NCBI GenBank assembly: GCA_023512835.1
Contig: CM042092.1
Coordinates: 47,582,400-47,646,399 of the forward strand
Direction of reading: 5' to 3'
DNA length: 64,000 nucleotides
Source of the DNA: Taxillus chinensis
Taxonomy: Eukaryota > Streptophyta > Magnoliopsida > Santalales > Loranthaceae
Made by a program: the position numbers and the translations under genes. Positions 33,351 through 45,300 of the stretch are shown piece by piece (positions within the stretch are counted from its first letter, which is position 1; every line of letters starts with the position of its first letter). The notes beneath the pieces are model-generated. The model was not told the origin of the DNA and ran no database searches. It saw nothing but the letters and a program-made list of their open reading frames with translations.

Positions 33351-35426
33351 TGTGGTTCTCCCACCCTTCACCCGAATGGTGATGAAAAAGAACACGATCG
33401 CCACCAACCGTTTTTTTTAGGGTGCGATTGGTCACCTAAAAATGGTTTACGTTACCAAAGCTAGGTTCGAGAGTTTGTTATGCGCAAGGAAGGATCAGCA
33501 CCCCTACAACGCCCTTCCGGTACCTATCTTAGGAGTTTGGGAGGTTTTTAATTTGTTTTAACTTTTTCTTTTAATTTTCACTTGCTTACACTAAGTTTGT
33601 TTTTCTAAAGACTTACAATTCCTACTTTTTTTTCTAAATTATTTGTTAAGGTTAATATTAAGTTCAATTATCTAAAAAGAATCGTAAAGAGTGAAATATA
33701 TAGAAAGAATAACTATAGAAGAATAATTAAGTCATAAATTTTTATTTACCTAAGGGTTTAAGTATTTGTTCTAATTGGGTTAAATTATAAGAATTGAAAG
33801 AATTAAAATAATTATAAGCCTTAAACTAAAATTCATCATGCATCTTTTTTGGTGCACATGTCAATGCATTAGAATGGGCTAAAAGATAAAAAGAAAATTA
33901 AAGAAAATATTTTTTTTGTCCTTTGAGAAAATAATGATTCGAAAAGTTTAATTTTTTTGAAAGAATGAACTAAAAAGATAAAAAAAGAAATTAAAAGAGA
34001 ATATTTTTGTCTTTTAATTTTGTTGGGAATATAGGATTTGATGAAGCTGCCAAAATATAGTCTAAGTCCTGGAGACTCTAAGAACCGAAGGTCGTAGGGT
34101 CGAAGAGTCAAGTTTGTAGAAGTGAAACTATCATAGGTCGTATTGGCAAGAGACTCGTAAACTCATAGGGTCTGGAGACTCAAGGCGAAATAGTGACAAA
34201 ACATTGCGACTCATAGATCCAGGGTTGAAGGTCTCGAGTCGAAGCACGTAAGAGAGAGTTACTACAAGCACCAATATGTTTAGAGACTCGTAGAGTCGAA
34301 GAATTCTAAAGATCGGTAACCAATGTTAAATGACTCGTAGACTCGTAGCCCATAGAACTGTAGAGTCCCTAAAAACCCTTTAGTCAATTAACGAGAACTT
34401 AAGCGGCACTAGACTCGAAGACTCATAGAGTCGTAGAGTTGAAGCCTTCGAACACTATTAAGAAAACGGGACTCGTAGACTCGTAGGTTGAAAGTCGTAG
34501 AGTCGAAGCCTTCGAACAGTGTTAAGAAAACAAGGACTCGTAGACTCGTAGGTTGAAGGTCGAAGAGTCGATTCTATAAAGACCGGCAAACAAATGAAAC
34601 CGTAACTCAAGGGTTGTAGAGTCGTAGAGTCATAGACTCAAAGGATACGATTATTCTAAAGAAATTACCAAACTTACGGACTCGAGAGATTGAAGGTGAG
34701 AGTTATAACTAAAGGGTCGTAGCCATACGGAGACTCGGTTTATGAGCATCTCCAAAAGACTAAGGAAGAAAAGCGAAGTCTAAGACTCGTAGAGTCGAAG
34801 AATTTTAGAGCCACTTAGTCAATTAAAGTAAACTGAGAGACCCGAAGGTCGTAGACCCGTAGAGCTAGGGTCGTAGACTCGTAGCTATAACAACAGGTAG
34901 ATTAGGCGGACTATGAAGAAGTCACTCTAAGATCCATTTGAAGAGTCGCAGACTCGTAGAGTCGTAAACTCGTAGTGTCGTAAACTCGTAGTGTCGTAGA
35001 CTTCGGTTAATAGAGTGTCACAAAGGACTAATCCAACTTGAACTCTAGCCTCGAAGATTCGAAGATATGAGTCGTAGACTCGCAGAAACATTGTAAAGCC
35101 TGAAGCAAACTTTCGCAACTTCCAACAGGTTCTAATTGAAATCTTCGAGTCACCAAACCTACGAGGCATCTACCTTCTAGGTAGACTTACAACCCTAAGC
35201 ATATTCACTTAGCGATATCTTCATCTATGGTTTGTATAGTAAGCCCGCGCCGTCCCGAGCAGTTGAGTGCATTTAATGACGCATTAATTGCTGCCAACTA
35301 CCCTCCACGGATGAATGGCCAAGATCGACTGCGTGCCAAATACGCAGTATGGGCATCTGATTTGTAAATCAGAGCAGATCAACCCATCCCCTAACATTCC
35401 GCATTCTCAGTGGCAGGAAATCAGTC
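33351..35426 (-). mobile_element. Tat-G: Tat-like LTR, reverse orientation, truncated
   Basis: Read on the minus strand, 33540-33370 contains GGAAGGGCGTTGTAGGGGTG and GTTGGTGGCGA, the same block as the 3' part of the Tat-1 LTR (1356-1520). The plus-strand start TGTGGTTCTCCC at 33351 is the expected LTR terminus (…ACA in element sense), next to AAAAA. The middle holds the GACTCGTAGAGTCG array. The other end is lost at 35426, where Copia-B starts. No gene is supported in it. Confidence 0.65.
34040..35165 (-). repeat. GACTCGTAGAGTCGAAG minisatellite in Tat-G LTR
   Basis: Variants of ACTCGTAG and AGTCGAAG recur dozens of times with irregular spacing. The array occupies the same relative position as the CGAAG/CGACC array in the Tat-1 LTR. 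Confidence 0.8.
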
Positions 35427-36012
35427 TGTCGGGATGGACAACCCGGTGCACGAGCACTTTAATCTTAAAAATATATCTCTCACACACTTAACGACAAAAA
35501 TCAAGAGTTTAACCTCTCTCTCAAAAGAAGGAAACACACAGAACACAATATAATGGTTCTGACATACTTTGAAGAAATAATCTTTTGCAGAACCAACGCA
35601 AGAGTTCCAACACTAGAGAGAGAGACTTTGAGAGAATTCTTCTAAGTGTTGTGCGCTGTGTTGAACAAAGAATAAGAACAATCCTTTGATTAATCACAAA
35701 CTCTTATTCATCAAAGATCCAGCACTTCCATTAAGTCTAATCTCTGTGTTGTTTTCCACAATCCAAACTATCACAGATCATTCCTTTCACATCTGAGATC
35801 TATTAAGCAAAAAGCATTTACTCACATCTCAGATTTGTCTGATAGTTCATTATATCTCTCATTATCACCCATTGTCCATATTGTCATCTTCTCTATTAAT
35901 ACTTCCATCATAGTTATCCATAGAAGAATCAAAAGCCAGCTAACAGTCTAGCTTCCGCGCATGAAGAAAGTCTATTCACCCCCCCCCCTCTAGACTCACT
36001 TTGGGACCTACA
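35427..36012 (+). mobile_element. Copia-B 5' LTR
   Basis: The end is firm: the C tract and TCTAGACTC, then GGGACCTACA at 36012, directly before a primer site. The start at TGTCGGGATGG (35427) is inferred from the TGT...ACA rule and from the end of Tat-G-like sequence; it could lie further left. Confidence 0.65.
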
Positions 36013-36014
36013 AT

Positions 36015-36026
36015 TGGTATCAGAGC
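36015..36026 (+). promoter_or_regulatory. Copia-B primer binding site
   Basis: TGGTATCAGAGC is the exact complement of the plant initiator-Met tRNA 3' end, used by most Ty1/Copia elements. Confidence 0.92.
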
Positions 36027-36054
36027 TATTCTACAACTCCGTAGAGATCCCTAA

Positions 36055-38640
36055 ATGGCCGACATGGATTCCAGCAGTGCAGCTCCAGTTCCTATTGAGG
36101 AACTTGAAGCCAGTCGTGCTCTAGAAGAAGGAACGGCCGGAGACCAGGAGCAGGGAAGAACCGAGTACCAGCGGCAACAAGAAAGAACAAGAAAACTTCT
36201 ATGACGTTACGCCTGGCTCATCCTCCCAAGTATCTATGTGCACACCCGCGCGCTTTTCCAAATAGAAAGCGAGAATGAGAGCACACCTAGACATGCTCGA
36301 CACCTATCTCTCGGGAAACAATAAAGAACGGACGTTTCACCCCAAAGAGTATACGAGAGAGGTTGGTTAATGATGAAAGACCTAGATAGTTGGTCTAAGG
36401 TGGAGCGAGAGGAAAGTAAAGCTCGGCTTCAAGGCAAAAGCCATACTTTTCTCTCGCACTCGACGATGACATGTTCACGGATGTGCGGGATCTTGAGACC
36501 GCTAAGGAGGTATGGGACAAGCTCTGTCTCATCTATGAAGGAGATGAACAGATACGAGGATAACAAGATCTCCATGCTCAAGCAAGAGTATAAAGCCTTC
36601 AGATGTGAACCAAAGGAGTCACCGGACAACATTTATAAAAGGTTCACAGGGTCTGATTCAACGGATGAAGACTTACAATGTTGAGATCTCTCAGAAGGAC
36701 AAGAATGACAAGCTTCTGAGATCTCTACCCTTGAGACTGCTGATAAAGACATCAGCCATCCGTCAGCTGAAGGAATGGAAGACTTGTGCCTTGGAAGCAC
36801 TTTATGGGGACCTCAAGACGTTTGAGATGCAAAAAGAAGAACTTGAGGCATTTGAGAACCCTTCCAAGAAAAAGGAGAAGTTTGTTGCCTTTAAGGCGGC
36901 TGCTGAATCAAGGGAACCATCTTCCGAAGAAGAAGAAGATGAAGCCGAAGAGCTTGACTCGAGATAGCGCCTCAGATCAAGAGGTGGCGTTTTTTATCAA
37001 GAAACTGCTGAAGAGAAAGGGAACTATAGAAACAAAACAAGGCAGTCATCCTCATCTTTCTCTAAGGGAAAGGTAAGGAGAAGTTGCAATGTTACCACTG
37101 TAATAAGCCCGGCCACTTCGCTGCCAACTGTTATAAGCTGAAGAGGGAGAAAAAGGAGGCAGTTGAGCAGAAGAAGAAGACCAAAGGCTTCTCAAGCAGA
37201 AAGGATGACAAAAGGAAGAAGGCTCTTGTCACCAACAAGTTTAACAGTGGGACTGAGGAGGAAGAAGAATCATCTGATGAGGAGAAGAAGGAAAAAGGTC
37301 TCATCTGCTTCATGGCTAACCATTCACCTCCCCTCAAGGTAAGAACTTATGAACAGCTTTACATTGAATATGAAGATACCTACAAAGCTCTTAAAGAAAT
37401 AGAGGAACAATTTCTCCCTATAAAGCTGACAAAGAAAGATACTATTCTAAACTGGAATGGCTTTCATGTGAATATAGAGACTCTATAGATGACTATGAAA
37501 GAACAGAGAGAAGATTAAGAGCTGAAGTGAGTGAGATAAGAAGCACACACGATGATCTTTTGGACAAAGCTGGAGAATTGAAAATGGCAAATAAAGATAT
37601 CGATAGGCTTAAAAAGGAACTAGCTAAAACCAAAGCAACATTGCAGAAAGAAAGACAAATCAGTAAAAAGTGGCAAGATTCTGCTAAAATTGCAGCCCAC
37701 TTTAGGACCACTCTAGATGTTAAAGGTCTAGCCTTAGGTCTAGGTTTCTCTGAAGACCAAATAGCCAAGGCCCAGACTTATCCTGTGCAGACCAAGTGTC
37801 TTACTGGCTTTGTTCCTGCTGGCAGCGTGCTTCTTGATTGTGGAAAGGAGGTATCAATGCTTGGTACTTGTCCACCCAAACCTGTAACGCCCAAGCTAAA
37901 AGTGATGGGTCCTGTTGCATCTAGGATAGTGATACTGCAGCTGAAATAGTAGAACTGAAAGCTGAACCTTTAGCAAACCTGTCCTCTACATCCCAATGCA
38001 AGGGTAAGGGTGTAGTAATTCCGAAGATAGACACAAGCAAACTTACTACTACGTTTGAGACTGGTTCCACCAGCAAGGCTGTTTCCTCCCTGCCTAAGTT
38101 TGTCCCGGGTGGTAGAGTTAAGAAAAGCCTGGGATATGTGAGAAAACCTAGGAATCCTCTTAACGCTCCAACCAAACCCTTGAAACAGTGTGTCCGACCC
38201 AAACCTGTCAAATGCCCCATCTGTTGGGAAGTTGGACACCTCTCTTATCAGTGCAGATTTTACCCTGAATATCTTAGGAAGGAGATTGCCACAGAAATCA
38301 AAGTAAACCTTAAACAGCTAAACTTCTCTAAAAATCTGCAGTGCAACAACAACCCTGATAGGAAGAAACAATCCAGGCACACACGGAGTACCCAATCAAA
38401 GAACTTAAAGACTAAACCTGTAAAGAAAACGCTAATTACGTGCCTAAGAAAGCTGCCAAAGGTAACGATGAGGAAGGAGAGGCGTGTATGTACTCCAAGG
38501 ATCACCTTGCTAACGTGACTAATTCTGGATCACCTAAATTAGCATGGCAAATTAAGTCTGCTCCCTCTTACTGGAAACCTAAAATGCTAACTGCAACTCA
38601 CACTTACCCAAAGCCCAATTGGGCCCTCAAGACTTAGTTG
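36055..38640 (+). pseudogene. gag: Copia-B gag (SIRE-like, two zinc knuckles)
   Basis: The start codon is at 36055 (MADMDSSSAAPVP). The capsid part is shifted several times (EVWDKL-like and LKQEYKAFRCEPKESPDNIY at 36370-36684). A zinc knuckle CYHCNKPGHFAANC is intact at about 37087. It is followed by a lysine- and glutamate-rich stretch, a coiled coil (37527-37700: ELKMANKDIDRLKKELAKTK) and a second knuckle CPICWEVGHLSYQC near 38214. The double knuckle with intervening coiled coil fits SIRE/Maximus gag. Stops and frameshifts make it non-functional. Confidence 0.85.
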
Positions 38641-38689
38641 CTCATTGTGCGAGAACAGTACACAAGTTTGAAAACACCCACCAGAAACA

Positions 38690-38906
38690 AAAGATCAATT
38701 CCATCCAGTGGTATCTTGACAGTGCCTGTTCTGTGCACATGACAGATGATGCCTCTCTATTGAGTGAGGTAAGGGAGGTTGCAGCTTCATCAATCACTTT
38801 CGGGGACAACAAAAAGGGTAAGATTGTTGGTAAGGGTACTCTCTCTAATGGTTCTTTTTCAATTCAGAATGTATCTGTTGTTCAAGGTCTTAAGTCAATT
38901 GTGTGA
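38690..38906 (+). pseudogene. Copia-B protease
   Basis: Frame 3 shows WYLDSACSVHMTDD with the Asp codon at 38718. Copia proteases normally read D-S-G; here it is D-S-A, which probably lowers or abolishes activity. The next block ASSITFGDNKKGKIVGKGT is a typical protease flap region. The frame shifts to frame 1 at about 38890. Confidence 0.82.
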
Positions 38907-39963
38907 CAAGGGTTATAAAGCTTTGTTCACTAAACACACCTGCACAGTTATGGACCCTGTCTCCAAAGAGGTGAAGCTGAATGGACATAGACAAGGCAAT
39001 GTCTATAAGTTAGTCTTTGGTAATGCTCAATCTACTGAACCAATTTGTTTTCTGTCCAAAGCTTCACCTGACATTAGTTGGTTGTGGCACAAGAGATTTG
39101 GCCATTTAAACTTTAAGACTATGTCTAAACTGGCATATCTTGATTTGGTTGAGGGCTTACCCAAGCATGCTTATGAGAAAGAACACCCTTGTAGAGATTG
39201 TCAGCTGGGTAAGCAAGTTAAACATTTCTTTAAAAGTGTAGATAAAACCTCAATCACACAACCACTTGAACTTCTACACATGGACCTATGTGGACCAATC
39301 AATGTGTCCTCGTTATCTGGTGCACGATACTTTCTTGCAGTAGTAGATGACTATACCAGATACACATGGGTCATATTTCTCAGAAACAAAACTGAAACAT
39401 TTGAGAATCTTGTTGAACTCTTCAATTGGGTCACTAATGTTAAGAGTCTTTCTATTAAGTGCATTCGTAGCGATCATAGCAAGGAATTTGAATTTTCTGA
39501 TATGTTAGAGTTTTGTACTGAACATGGTATCCAGCATAATTTCTTAGCACCAAGAACTCCACAACAAAATGGAGTGGCTGAAAGAAAGAATCGGATATTA
39601 GTTGAAGCAGCTAGAACCATGTTGACAGGAGCTCAGTTCCCAAAATCCTTATGGGCTGAAGCTGTTGCCATTGCTTGTTATGTACAAAACAGAACTCTAA
39701 TTAACAAACGAGCCATGAAAACATCCTATAAGTTATGGAAGGGAAGGAGACCAAACATTAGTCACCTAAGGATCTTCGGGTGTACTTGCTACATTCTGAA
39801 TAATGGCAAGGATTACTTAAATAAGTTTGATGCCAAATCAGATTATGGATATCTCGTTGGATATTCCATGACCAGCAAGGCTTATCGTGTGTTTAATAGA
39901 AGGATTAAAGTTGTTGAAGAGTCTATTCATGTTTCTTTTGATGAGACTAACCATGGAATGTAG
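38890..39963 (+). pseudogene. int: Copia-B integrase
   Basis: Frame 1 is open for over 1 kb. It begins with the pre-integrase zinc region (WLWHKRFGHLNFKTMSKL, CRDCQLGKQ), then the catalytic core: Asp in HMDLCGP (39283), Asp in IRSDHSKEF (39472) and Glu in NGVAERKN (39580), giving D,D35E. The C-terminal part (YLVGYSMTSKAYRVFNRR) ends at an in-frame TAG at 39961. All triad residues are kept, so this is the best-preserved integrase of the window. Confidence 0.92.
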
Positions 39964-41512
39964 AAAGGAGATCAAAATGTAACTGAAGTGTAGGACACTA
40001 TCATTGTAGAAGACCAAGACACAGATAACCCTACTACAATAGAACCAATGGAAGATGCACCTGAACCTGATGAACAAAGAGCTGAACTGGTTGCTGCGGA
40101 ACCAAGTCAAAAATCAGTAGAAAATCATGACCTTTACACGCAACCTGCTCAGTCTCTGCCACTTCCACCAGCCCAAGAACCTGACATTGAGCAATTGGGC
40201 ATTCATCATGAAGAAAGAGAATACCTTCCAAAGGCAAGGAGAAGGTTAAAGCACCACCCTTCTGAACTGATAATAGGAGATCCTGCTGCACGAGTTAAAA
40301 CAAGGGCTGCCACACTCCATGAAAATCTTTATATGTGTTTCCTATCATAAGTGGAGCCAAAATCAGTTGATGATGCAGTTCATGATCACTATTGGATTGA
40401 CGCGATGCAAGAAGAATTAAATCAGTTCAAAAGACAGAAAGTATGGGAGTTGGTCAACAGGCCCAGATCACAGCAAGTCATTGGCATGAAATGGATTTTT
40501 AGAAACAAACTTGATGTTGATGGTGTTGTAATCAAAAACAAGGCCAGACTGGTTGCAAAAGGATACAAACAAGAAGAAGGAATCGACTATGATGAAACCT
40601 TTGCACCGGTTGCTAGGCTGGAGGCCATCTGCATGTTCTTAGCATATGCAGCATTCAAGATCTTCGAAGTTTATCAGATGGATGTCAAGAGTGCTTTCTT
40701 GAATGGAGATCTCCAAGAAGAAGTCTATGTTGAACAACCACCCGGATTTCAAGAGCCAAACCAAGAGCACAAGGTATACAAACTGAAGAAGGCTCTATAT
40801 GGACTAAAACAAGCTCCCAGAGCGTGGTATGAAACATTGTTATAGTTTCTGATCAAGAAAAAGTTCAGAAAAGGCAAAATTGACCCCACACTGTTTCTCA
40901 AGGAAGGAAAAGGATCACCCTTCATAGTCCAAATTTATGTGGATGACATCATCTTAGGATCAAGGGACAAAAAGCAATGTGAAGACTTCTCCTATCTAAT
41001 GAAAAGTGAATATGAGATGAGTATGATGGGAGAACTCTCATTCTTCCTTGGATTGGAGGTCAAGCAGTTGGAGGATGGGATTTTTATCAGTCAAACCAAA
41101 TACACCAAGGAGATACTGAAGAAGTTTAAGATAACTGATGTGACTCACTTGAAAACTCTCATTCCTACAAACGCCAAACTGGATATGGATGAAGCAGGCA
41201 AGGAAGTGGATATCTCAGAATACAGAAGCATGATTGGATCCTTGCTGTACCTGACAGCAAGCAGACCTAACATAATGTTTGCAACATGCATCTGTGCCAG
41301 ATACCAGGCTAATCCCATGGAATCTCACTTGTCTCATGTCAAGAGGATTATCTGGTATCTGAAGGGAACTGAAAATTTGGGACTATGGTATCCAAGAGAG
41401 TCTGATTTCCAACTGAGAGGATATTCAGATGCAGATTTTGTCGGCTGCAGGATTGATAGGAAGAGCAAAAGTGGAACATGCCAACTTCTTGGCAATAGAC
41501 TTGTATACTAGT
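39964..41512 (+). pseudogene. Copia-B reverse transcriptase
   Basis: Frame 1 continues through TAG at 39991, TAA at 40348 and TAG at 40843. It has an acidic linker, then [54 protein letters not shown] and the active-site YVDD (40936-40947), then MGELSFFLGLEVKQ and IGSLLYLTASRPNIMFATC. Apart from isolated stops the sequence is complete. Confidence 0.92.
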
Positions 41513-41881
41513 TTAGCAAGAAACAGAATTCAGTTTCAACCTCCACAGTTGAAGCTGAATATATTGCTGCAAGAAGCTGTTGTGCTCAGTTGCTTTGGAT
41601 GGCCAGTCAACTTTCAGACTATGGGTTTAACCTAAAGGCTGTGCCTTTGTACTGTGACAATACAAGCGCCATTGCAATCTCCAACAATCCTGTTATGCAT
41701 CCCAAAACCAAGCACATTGAAGTCAGACATCACTTCACGTGACCATATGCTGAAGAAAGACATTTCCCTAGAGTATATATCCACTGATGACCAGCTTGCC
41801 GACATATTCACCAAACCACTGCAAGAAGCCAGGTTCAATGAACTTCTGACAAAACTTGGCATGTTAGATTTAAATTCATAA
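41513..41881 (+). pseudogene. Copia-B RNase H C-terminal part
   Basis: After a TAG at 41509-41511, frame 1 gives FSKKQNSVSTSTVEAEYIAA and LYCDNTSAIAISNNPVMHPK. A frameshift near 41730 moves to frame 2, where DDQLADIFTKPLQEARFNEL leads to the stop at 41879-41881. Confidence 0.88.
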
Positions 41882-43200
41882 GTCTCACAGCATGTCTTGT
41901 GTTTCATCTCAACCTAATTACCTGTGCGTGAACATAAGTATGACACTGTTAATGACTATTTATGTCTCTATGAAAATTAGTGGTGACTAAGTGTGATTCA
42001 TGCACGTCTACTGCGGGAAATTGAGAAATCACATGGATGAAACTTGCCACCTCTGAACCTGGTTCAAGTCTTTTGTGCAATATGTCATGAATCCTCAAGT
42101 CTTGAGTGAAATGAGTGCAATTCCCTTTATGTTTAAATTAAATGATATTCCTATTACTTGTCATTTTCATTCTGAGCGAATATCACCTGTGTGGCATTGC
42201 ATTCATTAACTAGCAGGAACTGTTGTATCTCATGGTACTGTTGGCTTGCACGGAAAGGATCCTTAATGATTTAATGCTCAAAGGATGAATGTGACTGTAG
42301 TATTTGAGAATCATAAAAAGCATATTACTTAAAAAGAGCCACTACCTTTCACTAGAAAAAGGCAAGGTGCAAAAGGCAAAATGATAATAGACAATAGATT
42401 GACTGCCTATCTTAAGGGGAGTCCTCACCATTCCCCTCGATTGTGTCTCTGTTAGAGTAATAGTTGGAGGTCAAATTGTATGATCTCGTGATTCAAAAAG
42501 ATACTATGTTGAACTCTGTCCATGTAAAAAGGCTCATGAATAAGCACTGAAAATTGATGTTCTACAAAAGAAAAGAGACAACTCACACAGACAACCTGCA
42601 TGATCAAACTCCAAACTCTACCTATACTGTGTTGTAAATTAGACAAGGATAGAGTGTGTGTTCTAATTCTCAATAAGGTCATCTTGTCTCTCAAGTCATC
42701 TATGCTGAACTGAAAATCATTGTTGGCTCAGGGTTGTGGTAAGATTCGGTTGACCATGAGTATACCAAATAGTGTAATTCTAGTTCCTGAATCACACTCA
42801 CATGCTGATCCGAGAGTGAGAGGGTAAGGCCTTCACTAAGTGAGTTTTGCTAATATGTGAGATGACTGTTGATGTTATGACTGGGTCGTTGCATTTGATA
42901 AACAACGGTTCACTGGATACTATGTTAACATAGTGATCATTTTCTGGCACAAGATGTAGTGTGATGAAGTACTTAGTCATTTCTAAGGTAAATGGAAAGG
43001 TAAATGGTAGTGATGCAATAGCCATACATGTAAACCAGGTATTAAGGTTGAAAGAAATCAAGTTCTGGGCATGTAATTTCAATTCCACTCACAACACTGT
43101 TCATCAAACATAATATTATGTGAATTATCATATGCATCACATGTGTGTTGTTAAGTGTTGAAAAAGGTCCAGAGAAATCCTCCTATCGCTGAATCCGTAG
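41882..43200 (+). other. Copia-B 3' region; 3' LTR not found
   Basis: No gene is supported. TTAAGGGGAG at about 42412 could be a polypurine tract, but what follows does not resemble the 5' LTR at 35427-36012. Either the 3' LTR is deleted or the boundary is elsewhere. Confidence 0.4.
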
Positions 43201-43206
43201 TCGACC

Positions 43207-43980
43207 TTGAATAATAAATATGCAAATGGAGAGGAAGTGGACTATTCATCCTTTTGGTTTTATGTCATGTCCAAAGCAACCAAGTCAAAACCTATTATTG
43301 AGAGGAGCACAAGTAATGTTCTTAATTTGTGTCCCATATGTTTTAGAAGGTTTTTGTCATTTAAAGGTGAGTTAGAAGAAAGTGACATAAACAATTATGT
43401 TTATGCAATCAAGTCTACTACTAAGTAGAATTCAAGATTCTATGCTCACAAATATTAGCTTGAGATAACCATGTGCTTGAACAATAGAGAAGAATCTTCT
43501 GTTGATTATCTAAAGTAGCTTATAACTGGAAGCATTGAACGCTCAAGGTCATGGAATAAAGTGAAAGTAGTTTTGATTCCATACAATATCAATAACTCTT
43601 ATTGGGTTCTATTGAAAGTTAACCTTGTGAAGTAAGAATTGCAAATTTACGATTCCTATTAGAAAAAAATGTGGAAAACAGATTGTTTATGCTGAAGGAA
43701 ATCTTTGAAAACTTGAAAATAGCTCTTAGTGAATGTTATACAACTATTCCTCTACCAGACATAGGTTGTTCTTGCCTTATTAATGAAATTGGTGGTGATA
43801 CCTGACATTCATCAATAGCCGGACAAGAAAAACAGTGGCATCTTTGTGTGTTACTACATGACATTCTTGTTGCGAAGGAGTGATAGGACATGGCCACATA
43901 ATGCTCTAGACAAGGAGGACATAGAAGAGATGAGGAAGTAGGTTGCTTACATTATGTACTTCAACAACAACAATGTTTAA
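43207..43980 (+). pseudogene. Ulp1-like (C48) cysteine protease relic
   Basis: Frame 1 from 43207 to about 43978, with several stops, reads like the C-terminal catalytic domain of plant Ulp1/SUMO-protease-like proteins that travel in Mutator- and CACTA-type transposons: VLIPYNINNSYWVLLKVNL, IYDS, then PDKKNSGIFVCYYM and MRK.VAYIMYFNNNN. The family has a catalytic His before Trp and a Cys in D-C-G. Here these are Tyr (SYW) and Ser (NSG), so the enzyme is dead as well as interrupted. No terminal inverted repeats were identified. The family call is from motif memory, not alignment. Confidence 0.6.
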
Positions 43981-44371
43981 TCAATGTCTAACAATCAATT
44001 ATGTATTACCATTACGTAAACTGACTATTGTTAATCATGTTGCTGTATAAATATTTCATTCATATGTATAAATTTCTTATCTCAAATGTAAATTTTATTT
44101 TATATCTGCGTTTGGATGAATGTTTACTAATCTAGTTGGTATCAATACTTTTCTTAAGCTAATTCTGTCATAACTGCTACTAATACTCAATTGAGTTTTT
44201 GGAAAAGTTGTGTTTGTCTCTGAGCTTAGTTACTGAAAGAAAAAGAAAATTATTATAGTTTTTCATGATGATATCAAGATTACTAGATTTTGGTCATAGA
44301 CTGAAGTTATTTTTATATTTGAACAAGACTCTTGAGGATTCAGAAATTATTAAATCAAGCATAATCCTATC
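43981..44371 (+). other. AT-rich stretch without recognised features
   Basis: Nothing coding or repeated within the window is seen here. Confidence 0.4.
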
Positions 44372-45300
44372 TGTTGACTGAGATAGATTATAACTGAGAT
44401 AGAGTTATCAGAGCCAACAATTGTATAAATTAACAAAGTATTGGACCTATCAATATTCTTATTGACTCGAGATCATCACCAAACAAGTTATTCGAAGATA
44501 CAATCGAAAGAACATTCGACAAAGGATGGTAAAATACTTTCAAAACTTTGAGACAGTCTAATCGAATATCTTGAAGAAAATCAAAGAGAATCAAGGACAT
44601 GACATTGCGTCATTGAGATTTCACATCGAGAGAGTTAGTTCTCACAATAGATTCGAAGAACTCATTTGATGACAAACATTGTATTGTTCTACTTCGGAAG
44701 AGTTATCGAGTCAACAAATTCAATGGCAAGAGATTCGAAGCAAAGCTTAACAGACAGACTTCAAGACTTCAGTAACTAAGTTCATCAAGACTACTTGTTC
44801 GATACGAGGTTCAATGAAGACATTCAAAGAGGTCTCCAGTTGTTCACGACAACAAGTTTGATGAGGACACTCAAAGAGTAGGATCGAAGAAGAGATTATA
44901 AATACTAGGTTTCACATGTTAAACCGCCTCAGCACCGTCATTGTTTAAGTTGCGTTTTGAAAATCAAGAATAAGGAAAGATTTGAGAAGATATGAGAAGA
45001 TTTACTTTTATGTTTAACAAATATGTTTTCTGTTTTAGTTAGTAGACTTTTATGTATAAATAGAGGAGAGCATAAGACGATAAAAACACTTATTATTAGA
45101 GAAGTTTTCATTGTGTTATTGAGAGTTATTCAAGAGATTAGGTTTTTATTGTTAGAGCTTGAGTTGAAGATCAAGAACATAACTTGTCTGTCTTTGATCA
45201 TTGAGTGTTTTGTGTATTAGCGGATTGAGAAACTCTAATTATATATCAACTATACAATCCTTACATCTATTTTATTTTAATATATGTTGTTCCCATAATC
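44372..45300 (+). mobile_element. LTR-like promoter region, unassigned
   Basis: TGTTGACTGAG at 44372 is a possible LTR start. A TATA-like box with leader (TATGTATAAATAGAGGAG, about 45050) is followed by a GAG-rich transcribed-type sequence, as in Copia LTRs. No primer site follows, so it is at best a solo or truncated LTR. Confidence 0.3.

Noticed and set aside
42405..42440. TTAAGGGGAG as proof of the Copia-B 3' end
   Set aside because: The sequence after it shares nothing with the Copia-B 5' LTR, so it cannot be confirmed as the functional polypurine tract.
44390..44425. TTATCAGAGCC as a primer binding site
   Set aside because: It lacks the TGG that pairs with a tRNA CCA end and is not preceded by an LTR end.
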